Shown: positions 10,582 through 20,257 of the stretch, one piece after another
Layout: every line of letters begins with the position of its first letter
How positions within the stretch are numbered: position 1 is the stretch's first letter
Translations under genes and position numbers: made by a program
Source: Carnegiea gigantea
Lineage: Eukaryota > Streptophyta > Magnoliopsida > Caryophyllales > Cactaceae
Direction: 5' to 3'
Length of the DNA stretch: 64,000 bases
NCBI GenBank assembly: GCA_029747015.1
Contig: JAKOGI010000830.1
Coordinates: 1-64,000, forward strand
The notes under the pieces: model-generated
Databases searched by the model: none
Seen by the model: the letters and a program-made list of their open reading frames with translations, nothing else
Told to the model about the DNA's origin: nothing

Positions 10582-12333
10582 CTAGTCATAGTAAACAGGG
10601 TCAGCCAAATTGATGGATTCAATCAAATCAGGGTCAAGATCATGAGTTACAATAGGTTTTAAACGTTGACCATTAACCATGAGAACTCGATCATCTTGGG
10701 GATCTAAAATTTGGACTGTCCCAGAGGGAAACACTTGGTGGACAACAAAAGGACCATCCCATCTAGATCTCAATTTGCCAGGAAACAACTTAAGCTTAGA
10801 ATTAAAAAGCCAAACCTTTTGATTAGGTTCAAAAGATTTACGAGAAATCGTTTTATCATGAAAAGCTTTGGTTTTGGCTTTATAAATCTTAGCATTCTCA
10901 TAGGCTTCATTACGCAATTCATCCAACTCATTCAATTGAAGCCTACGGTTAGAACCTGCTTGTTTCATATCAAAATTAAAAGCTTTAATAGCCCAAAAAG
11001 CATGGTGTTCTAACTCAACTGACAAGTGACAAGCCTTACCAAAAAGAAGCCGGTAAGGAGACATCCCAATGGGAGTTTTATAAGCAGTACGATAGGCCCA
11101 AAGAGCATCATGCATTCTCAAAGACCAGTCTTTTCTATCAGGGTGAACCGTTTTCTCAAGGATAGACTTAATTTCACGATTTGACACCTTAACTTGACCA
11201 CTAGTCTGAGGATGATAAGGAGTAGCTACTTTATGAGTCATAGAATACTTCCTAAGTAAAGCCTCAAAAGATCGATGACAAAAGTGACTCCCTCCTTCAC
11301 TAATAAGGGCTCTAGGGGTTCTATATCGACAGAAAATGTACTCTTTCACAAACGTGACCACAACCTTGTGGTCATTAGTCCTAGTAGCTTGAGCTTTCAC
11401 CCACTTTGATACATAATCAACAGCAACTAATATGTATATAAAGCCAAAAGATGGGGGAAAGGGACCCATGAAATCAATGCCCCACACATGAAATATCTCA
11501 ACAATCAGAATAGGGGAAAGGGGGATCATATCACGATGGGACAGGGTACCCGTACGTTGACAACGCTCACAAGCAAGACAGAATTGGTAAGCATCTCTAA
11601 ACAGAGTGGGCCAAAAGAACCTACTTTGTAGGACTTTAGCAGCTGTCCTACGACCTCCAAAGTGATCACCACAGGCATAAGAGTGATAAAAGGTAAGAAT
11701 ACTATAAATGTCACTCTCGGGGACACATCTACGTATCACTTGGTCAGGGTAATATTTGAAAAGATAAGGATCTTCCCAACAGTAATGTCTTACCTGTGAG
11801 AAGAACCTATCCTTCTCTTGTTTGGACCAGTGAGGAGGAATCTTCCTAGTGAAAAGGTAGTTCACAATGTGAGCAAACCAAGGGAGAGGGGCATGTGACA
11901 CAGCAAATAGTTGCTCATCAGGAAAGTGGTCAGAAAATCCAACTGAGTCATCAGTATACTCAGTTAAGATTCTAGACAAGTGGTCTGCAATAGAATTTTC
12001 AGAACCTTTCCTATCTTTTATTCCAATATCAAACTCTTGGAGCAACAGAATCCATCTAATGAGTCTTGGCTTAGTGTCATTCTTAGCCAGTAAGTGTTTT
12101 AATGCAGCATGATCAGTAAACACAATCACTTTAGAACACAAAAGGTATGGTCGGAATTTATCAAATGCAAATACCACAGCTAGCAACTCTTTTTCAGTAG
12201 TAGAATAATTCTTTTGGGCATCAGTAAGAGTTCTACTAGCATAGTATATGACATGAGGCATTCTATTCACCTTTTGACCCAAAACAGCCCCAATAGCAAA
12301 ATCTGATGCATCATACATGATCTCAAATGGCAA
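10582..12333 (-). pseudogene. gypsy RNase H - integrase
   Basis: An open frame of 583 codons, the best-preserved part of this element. RNase H fills about residues 1-125 ([29 protein letters not shown], so the D-E-D-D set is present). The integrase zinc finger is at about 205-260 ([23 protein letters not shown]) and the core at about 280-440; a C-terminal domain has WDGPFVV and a basic tail, ending DPVYYD. In the D,D-35-E triad the first Asp is present (GIDFMGPF, codon 11473-11475, residue 287). The second position reads Glu (ISEGGSHF, codon 11296-11298, residue 346) and the third reads Lys (GQVKVSN, codon 11188-11190, residue 382). Strand transfer should therefore be abolished although the frame is open. 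It continues the RT fragments upstream. Confidence 0.9.
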
Positions 12334-12348
12334 AGAAAAATTAGGGGG

Positions 12349-13331
12349 CTACACAATAGGGGCTAACACTAACAAAGATCGAAGCTTTTCGAAAGCTTGC
12401 ACACAAGACTCATCAATCACAAAATGAGCATCTTTGGTAAGAAGATTAGTAAGTGGGCGAGCCACTTTGCTAAAATCCTTAATAAATCTCCTATAGAAAC
12501 CAGTATAACCAAGGAAAGATTTGACTTGCTTCACAAAAGAAGGCACAGGCAGATTAGAAATCAGATCAACCTTGGCTTTATCAACCTCAATTCCCTTTTT
12601 CTACACTTTATGTCCCAACACAATCCCTTCTTGGACCATGAAATGACTCTTTTCCCAACTCAAAACAAGATTCACTTCTTCACATCTTTTCAGTACAATG
12701 GATAGATTAGCAAGGCACACATCAAAGGAAGAACCAAAAATAGAGAAATCATCCATAAACACTTCCATGAAATTATCAATATAATCAGAAAATATGGCCA
12801 TCATACATCTCTGGAATGTGGAAGGTGCATTACACAACCCAAAAGGCATCCTTCAATAAGCAAAGGTACCTGACGGGCATGTAAATGTGGTTTTCTCTTG
12901 GTCCTCAAGATAGACAGGTATTTCGTTGTAACCAGAATAACCATATAAAAAGCAATAAAAACTTTGTCCCGCTAATTTTTCCAAATTTGATCAATGAATG
13001 GGAGGGGAAAATGGTCCTTTCTACTTACAGAATTCAGCTTTCTGTAATCAATGCACACCCTCCACCCCGTGGTCTGTCTAGTAGGAATTAGTTCACCTTC
13101 AGTATTCTTAACCACAGTTATGCCAGATTTCTTAGGGACTACTTGAACTGGACTGACCCATTGACTATCAGAAATAGGGTAGATAATACCTGCATCCAAG
13201 AGTTTAACTACCTCTTTCTGAACAACTTCTTTCATGTGGGGGTTCAGTCTACGTTGCATTTGCCTAACAGGTTTAGCATCGTCCTCTAAATGAATTCTGT
13301 GCATACAAATTGTGGGACTAATCCCTTTCAA
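12349..13331 (-). pseudogene. gypsy reverse transcriptase, broken
   Basis: RT of the Athila-like element, split in three frames. The N-terminal part (12972-13331) has QWVSPVQVVPKK and GWRVCIDYRKLN. The middle part (12601-12849) has MPFGLCNAPSTFQRCM and the active-site box FMDDFS. The connection part (12349-12546) has FLGYTGFYRRFIKDFS. A one-base frameshift lies near 12972, and a CGA-to-TGA type stop lies directly before MPFG at about 12852. The palm motif that normally carries the first catalytic Asp reads FLYGYSGY, with Tyr at codon 12943-12945. The copy is dead by frame and by residue. Confidence 0.88.
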
Positions 13332-13343
13332 ATCAGCAATCGA

Positions 13344-13832
13344 TCATCCAATAGCACCCTTATGATCAGACAAAATATGAATCAACTCTTTTTCTTGATC
13401 ACAAGATAGAAGAGAAGATATGATAACACGTAGGGTTTCTTTAGGGCCTAAAAACACATACCTGAGTGAATCAGGGAGAGGTTTTAACTCAAGTTTAGGT
13501 GGAGATACAATAGAAGGTGGCATAGAAGAACTAGCCAAAGGGGGAAGAGGTTCATATGTGGACACCCAAGAGAAAGACTCAAGATAAGGAGTGGAGTCAA
13601 GAGTAGAATTCATCTCATCTATGGTACTTTTCAATTCAAATAACCTCAAATCCCCATAGGAAAGACAGGTTCCCAAGGGATCACTATTCAGAATAGCAGG
13701 CAGGGCTTCTTCAATCATACCATCAATTATATCAACAAAGAAGCATTTAGATTCATCTTCAAGCACAGGTTGAGCAGAAGCTTTAAAAATGTTAAGCCTA
13801 ACCCTCATGTTCATGACCGAGACATCCATCAC
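13344..13832 (-). pseudogene. gypsy protease-RT linker region
   Basis: Open for 162 codons. It encodes the stretch between protease and RT: an acidic part with CFFVDIIDGMIEEALP, a Pro-rich segment (PLPPLASSSMPPSIVSPPK) and KPLPDSLRYVFLGP, ending in SDHKGAIG just before the RT domain. This architecture is usual in Athila-like polyproteins. Stops at both ends separate it from its neighbours. Confidence 0.75.
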
Positions 13833-14810
13833 TCCTGACCTACAGTTAATGGTAGCATTAGCTATAGCTAGGAAGGGACGTCCTAAAATAAGAGGGATCT
13901 ACTTAGAAGTATGAGTAGGGTCCATATCCAATACAACAAAGTCAACAGGAAAAAATCCTTTATCAATTTGCACCAAGACATCATCTATTCGCCCCCTAGG
14001 AGTCCTAATCAATCTATCAGCAAGTCGAACGGCACAGTTGGAAGGTTGCAGTTCACCTAATCCCAACTCTAAGTAAACAGAATATGGTATTAAATTGATA
14101 CTCGAACCCAAATCCAAAAGCGCCCTTTCAATTTTATGATTGCCAATAAAATATGAAATGGTAGGGACACCGAGATCTTTGAACTTAGGGGGAGTATCAT
14201 ATTTCAGAATTGAACTCACTTGTTCACTTAGAAGAACCTTTTTAGACTTGTCATCTTTAGATTTTCTTTTAAAAGTACACATGTCTTTAAGGAACTTAGC
14301 ATAGGCTGGGACTTGCCTAATCGCTTCCAAGAGGGGAAGATTGACCTTAACTTGCTTAAAGGTCTCTAGGATATCATCTCTTTGCTTGTCTTTCTTGGAA
14401 GGAAATGGTGCATCCAAAGCTTGAGGGTAAGGATCCCTAGGCTCATATGTCATGGTGTGGTCAGACACAATACGAGAAGGGGATGGGTCATTCTCTTTTG
14501 CAATCTCAAGGTTACTCTCCATGGTCTTAGGTCTTTTATCTTTATCATGTTTCTTCTCACTCACCTTGTTGTCTACTTCTTTACCACTCATAAGAACCAT
14601 TACAGCTTTCAATTGTTCAAATTGCTGGCCTTTAGGGTTCTGGATGGGGTGACTCGGAAGTTTTTCTTCTTCTCTTTTACCTACAGCTATGGCTAGTTGC
14701 CCAAGTTGGGTTTCTAATTTAGCTATAGATTGTGAGTGAGAGTCAACTATATGTATTTTAGACTCAATGCCTTGGACCTTAGAATCAACATTTTGCACAG
14801 CAGTGGTCAA
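13833..14810 (-). pseudogene. gypsy aspartic protease and gag C-terminus
   Basis: A frame of about 300 codons. The first half is a charged gag C-terminus with a short heptad-like segment (SIAKLETQLGQLAIAV) and a Lys-rich stretch. It is followed by LPLLEAIRQVPAYAKFLKDM, the usual segment ahead of the protease. The protease has ALLDLGSSINLIPYSVY with the D-x-G-S/T-type active site, then ADRLIRTPRG and FVVLDMDP. It would cleave the Gag-Pol polyprotein. A stop follows TSK at 13899, and similarity continues to about 13833. Confidence 0.82.
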
Positions 14811-14836
14811 GGTTCCAAGGGCAGAAATTACCTTGT

Positions 14837-15190
14837 CTATATCATAGCTCCCAGATGGAGCTTGATGAGAAGAGGGAAGAGCATATCACTGCTTTTAAAA
14901 ACCAGGAGGGGTAGGTCTGCTAGATTGGGTCTGAGGATTCTCAACATTTTGAGACCTCCATGAAAAATTAGGATGATTCCTCCAACCATGATTATAGGTA
15001 TTAGAATAAGGGTTGTTGGATGGAGGAAATCCTTGGGCAGCATTTACTTGTTCAGTCATGCAGTCAGACTTACCAATACACGGACAATCAACATAAGCAT
15101 GCATAGGACTAGCACAAATCGAACACACATCTTGCATATTAGGGGCATTAGACACTTTGTTCATGCACAACAATTGATCAAAATTTCTTA
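14837..15190 (-). pseudogene. gag nucleocapsid segment with CCHC zinc knuckle
   Basis: Carries CSICASPMHAYVDC, a correct C-x2-C-x4-H-x4-C knuckle (around 15075-15120) that binds RNA during packaging. An Asn/Pro-rich segment (NPYSNTYNHGWRNHPNFSW) and RPTPPGF follow. Two overlapping frames share it because of a frameshift near 14900, and a stop near 15190 separates it from the capsid part. Confidence 0.82.
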
Positions 15191-15933
15191 GCTAAACCAT
15201 CAACTTTACTAGAAAGGTCAATTGAATGTGAAACCTCATAAATCCCCCCTTTACTTCCTAATTGCCTAGGCAAATCAGAATGTGAGGAAGTAGCATGCAA
15301 GTGTGAATTTTCACTCAAGTGTTCAAATAATTCCTAAGCTTCTTCAGGAGTTTTGTACAAAAAACTACCACCACATGATGCATCAACCATATGCCTATTA
15401 TGCTCATCTAAGTCAGAGTAAAAACTCTGGACAAGTTGCCACATAGGTACCTCATGATGAGGACAACATCGCAATAATTCTTTAAACCGTTCCCAACTTT
15501 CATGCAATTGTTCATTTTTATTTTGTGAGAAGGTGGTTATAGCACGTCTTAAGGCAGTCAGTTTACCAATGGAGAAAAACTTTTTCAAGAATTCCTTTTG
15601 CAATTGATCCCAAGTGGTGATATTGTTCTTAGTGTCCAACCAAGCTTTAGCTTTATCTTTTAAAGAAAAAGGAAAAAGCCGTAAGCGAAGAGCATCATCA
15701 GAGATATTATTTAAAAACACAGTAGAACAAATCTCTAAGAATGCATCAACATGCTTGAAAGGATTTTCAGACTCTAGCCCATAAAACGACGGAAGCATTT
15801 GGATAAGAGAATGTTTAATCTCAAATGACACCGTAACAGTGGGCATACAGGTTCTTGTTGGTGAGTCATAAGTGGCAGGAGTGAAATATTCCTTAAGTTG
15901 CTTAGGTGGTGGGGTTGGTTGTTCTTCAGCCAT
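15191..15933 (-). pseudogene. gag capsid region
   Basis: The capsid-like gag domain (retrotransposon gag family). It has MAEEQPTPPPKQLKEYF at 15933, FLNNISDDALRLRLFPFSLK, WDQLQKEFLKKFF, WERFKELLRCCPHH and MVDASCGGS. The frame stops at 15334 where EEA is followed by TAG in place of an expected Trp codon. Similarity (ELFEHLSE...) continues to about 15191. The open frame runs further upstream to 16080 and includes LEPYNPEIERSLREI, which in related elements lies near the true N-terminus, so the start is uncertain. Confidence 0.85.
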
Positions 15934-16080
15934 TTTGTTCTTAGATTCTGATTTCTTAGCTCTTATCTCACGAAGAGAGCGTTCAATTTCAGGATTATAT
16001 GGTTCAAGATCTAAGCACAAAGAACATCTACCAAGCATATACCAACAAATAATAAAAAGAAAAGAATGAAATCTCCACAA

Positions 16081-16479
16081 TAATAGCCACCAAACAAAAT
16101 AAAAGAGAAAAAAGAAAAGAAGAGATAAGAAGAGAGAAATTAAAAAAAATAAAATAAATAAAATAAATAAAAAAAACGAACAAAGGAAATAAAATGGGAA
16201 GGGATTGTTAGATTAGGTGCAATAAATAAAATAACAAAAAAAAAGTTAGATTAGGTTGTTAGATTAGTGGGAAAGGGAGAAAAAATTAAAAAATGGTTAG
16301 ATTAGGAGGGAGCGGGAAGAACAAAAATAAAATGGTTAGATTAGGAGGGATTGGGGAATGAAATAACAAAAGAAAAGGGAAGGGGATGGAGAATAAATAA
16401 ATAAAATTGTTAGATTAGCAGGGAAGAGGGAAAAAAAAATAAATAAAAGGAAGAGAAAATTCAAAAATCACTATTCGTT
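16081..16479 (-). other. 5' leader with six GTTAGATTAG repeats
   Basis: A purine-rich, A-rich leader between primer site and gag. It holds six irregularly spaced copies of GTTAGATTAG (16207, 16245, 16258, 16296, 16335, 16409), each in an A-rich context. No reading frame. The repeats may have arisen by slippage, or may be packaging or translation elements; only the repetition is seen. Confidence 0.7.
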
Positions 16480-16496
16480 TCCCGGCAACGGCGCCA
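16480..16496 (-). promoter_or_regulatory. Primer-binding site, tRNA-Asp type
   Basis: The plus strand reads TCCCGGCAACGGCGCCA, the 3' end of plant tRNA-Asp as I recall it, six bases from the 5' LTR. On the minus strand this is where the tRNA primes first-strand cDNA. tRNA-Asp priming is typical of Athila-like elements. Confidence 0.85.
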
Positions 16497-16502
16497 AAAA
16501 CT

Positions 16503-18151
16503 TGATGTGGATTTTATATGTATGTTTTAAAACCCTTTTTACTTGCAAGTGCACAAGGTTAATGATAGACTAGCGAGTATTCGGGTGTCGATCCCACGAG
16601 GAACAATAGTGATTCTTAAACTTAATCTTTCCGATTATAAAGAATAATCACAATTTTATGAGTTCGATTATTAATATAATTTAAGGAACAAAAGAAGAAT
16701 AAGTGAGTAGTAAAGTAGAGAGAATTCAAATAGGAGAAAAATCTAGGACTTCGGATTTTACCTTTGATGCCAATATTGATTACTACTTCAAATGGGGATT
16801 CAATTTGTCTTTTGTTCAACCTAAGCTACAAACATTAGGTTATAAATTAAAAAGATGATTATAATTATAAAGTGACATAATTTATCTAGTGGTTTAGCAT
16901 GAATTATTCTTTCTAGACATAACTCATCTAATTTCTAGCATAAATTATTCAATTTAAACAATTATAATTTTAAGCCCAATTACATAATCATCATATTAGC
17001 CTACAAGGTCTAATATTCATTTGAGATAGTAAATTAAACTAGTGTCATCAACATGATTAAACATTAGTATTAAAATGCATGAGTAGATGATGATCAAATG
17101 TAAACTCAAGATTATGCAAAAGAGACAAAAATAACCCCATAAGAAATTAGCAAAATAATATTATTACCAAAGATCCATCCTAATCCTAGAATGAGTAATT
17201 TAGCCGACCATAGTTAGTGAAAATACTATTGAAATTGGTATATTTCACTTCCTATGTCCAAACCTTATACTCAATTACACAAAATTATGAAACTTAGTGT
17301 AAACTCTCAAATTTGACTCACAGATGAGATGAGAAGTGAAGAGAAAAATAGCTAGCGAAACTTATTTTCTTCTTATCTCCTCAACCCAAATGATCTTGTC
17401 TTACAAAGATTCTCTCCAGAAAAATGAAAGATGGAAGAATAAGAAGATGCTTGAGCAAGAGAGTGGATGAATGTGTGAGTGTATGGATGTTTCAACCTAT
17501 GGCCCCTTTTATAGTGGAAAATCCACCCCTTAGGATACCCTCAAAATTAATGGAAATTAATTCCAATTAATTTGGGATGTTACATGCAGGTCATGACTAG
17601 TTATAAGTATAGAATTAATCAAAAATTAACTAGCTTTGACTAGGTCACTTGGGGGTTGCTCACAAAAATCAAGTCTTGATTGCTTTGGAGTGCTGGGCTC
17701 CTGATAGAAGAGGAGAGCATGAGGGAGGAGGCGTCTGATGGGTCGCTAAGCTGAGGCCCAGACTGAGGGAGAGATGAAGTGAGGGGAATGGTAAGCTGGA
17801 GCTACTGGAGCAGCTGAATTGGGCCAACAGACGGGCCCAAGTATTTGAGGGAAAGAGGAAAGGAGGAGAAGGAGGAAGGTTGGTGACTTGGGCCACGAGA
17901 CAGGCTGTGCGTGAAGGGCTTCTGTAGTCGGGCCGAACTAGGACCTTTTCTTTCTTTCTTTTCTTTTGGGCTTGCTTTGCACTTGTGGCAGATCTGAGTA
18001 GAATTGATCATCTTCATCCAAATTCTTCTACTTTATTTTTTTTACCTGACAATTTCATAAAATATGCATCATTTACTCATAAAAATTTATTTCAAAGACT
18101 TAAAAGTTGGTAAAATGAAGGAGAAAATTATATATAAAATACGAATTATCA
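16503..18151 (-). repeat. 5' LTR of the Athila-like element
   Basis: 1649 bp partner of 7763-9418, bounded by TGATGTGG and GAATTATCA. The TATA box is at 17506-17514 on the minus strand. It is followed directly by AGAAT (18152-18156), the second copy of the target-site duplication. Confidence 0.93.
17506..17514 (-). promoter_or_regulatory. LTR TATA box (5' LTR)
   Basis: CTATAAAAG on the minus strand at the same relative place as in the 3' LTR. In this copy it would drive the element's genomic transcript. Confidence 0.6.
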
Positions 18152-18156
18152 AGAAT
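18152..18156. repeat. Target-site duplication, right copy (AGAAT)
   Basis: Matches AGAGT at 7758-7762 at four of five bases and directly follows the CA of the LTR. Confidence 0.65.
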
Positions 18157-19520
18157 GCATAGACGAAATAACAAATAATGGTCCAACTAATGAGACCCTG
18201 CATATGACGACCAACTCTTCATTTATACTACAGGGGAAACCTTGATTTGAGGACGTGACAAGAAGATTTGTTTTGGGTAAACTCACCAAAAATTTGTACA
18301 TCTGCTTGAGGATAGTACCATAGATGGGAATACTTGTGAATTACCAAAAGCAAATTTTATTAGAGGGTGGAGTTATGTAACAATGTGGTGGATTATATCT
18401 TAGTTTAGAGTTTAATATGTAGGCTTAATGAGAGGAATCTTTGCTAGTGGGCAGGTAAGCCCACAATACAACCCAGGGTAAAACCAAGCAATCTCCCATC
18501 TACTAGAAACCATATGAATTCAGCTGTTACAAACAATGCATAGGCTTTAATGTTGGAGGGTACACTTGCATTGTACAACTGGGCTCTCAGTTCAATGAAC
18601 AAGACCATTGATCTGTGATATAACAAAAAAGTAGAGGAAACACAAGGGTTGAAGTCATTGTTAGGAAATATATATTGATAGTACTTAGGAACAAAAAGCT
18701 TGGCTTGCATTTCCCCTCGTTTCTCCAGTATGACTACACTACTTGGTTGTGTACTCATGTTGCTCAAGTAGTTGATGCTTATGCATATTGTTTCTGTGAA
18801 GTTTGACAATCTTGCACCTCTAATTTGCTAAAATTATAACATCATGTGTGCTGGAGAAATGAAGTATTTTCATAGCTTGGCTTCCTTTTTGATCTCTTTT
18901 TTTTGGGGGAGGAGGTCGCATTGTTCATTGTACTAGCTTTCCACTGGACAAAAGCGTACCTATCTGTGTACTGTTGCACTAGCTTGGTACTACTCTAGAT
19001 TATGTAAGGCAAAGAGAAGGGAGAGAGACAAAAAAGAACACTAATTTTTATAGCCTAGATAAACCTCTCTATTTTTACCAACTTGTACTCTGCTGTACAT
19101 CTTTAAACTTGATTCTACCGAGTCTGCATTTTAGTTAATCTCTTTGATTATCTTTTCTAATAATTCTTTTTTTTTTTTTAGTGTTTCAATTGTCTAACAG
19201 GTTGTATTTCTGGAGCTAACATCCCTTAGTGAAGAAAACGAAGATGGAGATTTTTTTTATATATTCTTAGACATTAGGCATGTTTTTAAAGTCTAGTTTT
19301 AGGTAGTATATAGAGTAATAAAATGTTCAATCAGCAAGCTACAACAAAAAAAACTAGCAGGATGGATTCAAAACAATGCAAGAATATTTATTTTTGATTA
19401 CCTTAGTCTTTGTTGCTATGTGTACAATTAATTTTTTCAGGCACTAATATGTAATTTATTTAATTGATGTTTGATCTATTTTAATTCGTTGGTTTGTTAA
19501 TTTTATTCATCTATATAGGA
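18157..19520. other. Unrecognised flank, no supported gene
   Basis: Moderately AT-rich DNA that resumes after the gypsy insertion. The longest frame (121 codons, minus, 18444-18809) has no recognisable domain and biased composition. I see no transposon ends. It may continue the host flank of the NFU pseudogene. Confidence 0.4.
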
Positions 19521-19526
19521 TGATGC

Positions 19527-19624
19527 GTGTTGATAATTAGTATAAAACTTGTTAATTAAAAAAAGAACAATTGTATACAATTGTTCTATTTTTAACTTAA
19601 TAAGTTTTATATTAATTACCAGCA
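19527..19624. repeat. Near-perfect palindrome, about 48-bp arms
   Basis: Centred at 19575/19576 on CAATTGTA|TACAATTG. The left arm GTTGATAATTAGTATAAAAC... pairs with the right arm ...GTTTTATATTAATTACCAGC with a few mismatches and one or two indels. As RNA it would form a long hairpin. It may be a MITE or an inverted duplication. Confidence 0.75.
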
Positions 19625-19639
19625 TTATTTTTTTAACAA

Positions 19640-19920
19640 CTAAAACAACAGTAGTAACACTTTTAAGTGTAGAAAAAAATTATAATTTATTGCATCTTTC
19701 AGAGTGGGCGTAGCATAAAATGACCATACATAAATTGTGGGCAATTTGTATTTACTCTGTATTTATAAGTATGGGAAATATAGCTCTACCCACATTTTCA
19801 TTAAGTGTGAAGAACACTTCCACACATTTAGCCTAAGTGTGGGCAACTACTATTTCAACACTTATAAGTGTGGTTATTAGAAAAATTAAATGTGGAGGGA
19901 AGCAACCTTTTTTTTAGCGT
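19640..19920. mobile_element. Small CACTA-like or MITE-like fragment
   Basis: The segment repeats TAAGTGTGG and its complement several times (about 19645, 19805, 19835, 19860), like the subterminal repeats of CACTA transposons. On the minus strand its right edge reads CACGCTAAAAAAAAGG, similar to a CACTA terminus. The edge falls exactly where similarity to the gypsy array begins (19921). The other end was not found, so the call is tentative. Confidence 0.4.
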
Positions 19921-20214
19921 GAAGATGGTATGGGTGGAGGAAAACAGAAATCAACCCTCTTCCCACACAACTGGAAGGATATAGTGCCTGCTTACACATC
20001 AATCACTGCCCCTGCAGTAGCCAAAACCGGCCTCCCAAGGATGATGGGGACCTGGAAGCCCTTATCCATATCCATGACAATAAAATCATAGGATATGATG
20101 AACTTACCCGCCTGGATAGGAACGTCCTCTAAAATACCTGCAGGTCACCTGAAAGTGCGATCTGCTAGCTGTATGATCGTGGTGGTGGGCTTCAAGTCTA
20201 GCAACTCAAGCTTC

Positions 20215-20257
<43 letters not shown>

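Larger units (their letters stand above)
7763..18151 (-). mobile_element. Athila-like Ty3/gypsy retrotransposon, complete structure, inactive
   Basis: A 10.4 kb element in minus orientation. From its own 5' end (right) it reads: LTR 16503-18151, primer site 16480-16496, leader, gag, zinc knuckle, protease, RT, RNase H and integrase, 3' noncoding region, polypurine tract 9420-9432, LTR 7763-9418. Both LTRs run TGATGTGG...TTATCA. The primer site fits tRNA-Asp, which together with the gag (SLKDKAKAWL, CPHHEVPMWQ) and RT sequences points to the Athila lineage. I see no env-like frame in the 1.1 kb after pol. The first 270 aligned LTR bases differ at about 13 positions by eye, so the insertion is not recent. 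It sits close to the 3' end of the NFU pseudogene. Confidence 0.93.

Noticed and set aside
10582..12333. Functional integrase gene
   Set aside because: The frame is open, but two of the three catalytic residues are changed and the RT upstream is broken, so it is called a pseudogene.
16200..16420. CRISPR array or telomeric repeat
   Set aside because: The repeats are 10 bp with irregular spacing inside a retrotransposon leader, and the unit is not the TTTAGGG plant telomere repeat.
16480..16496. tRNA-Asp gene
   Set aside because: Only the 17 bases matching the tRNA 3' end are present, next to the LTR. That is a primer-binding site; no cloverleaf can be formed with the flanks.
18444..18809. 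121-codon minus-strand frame
   Set aside because: It has no recognisable domain, no supporting context and unremarkable composition for a chance frame in this region.
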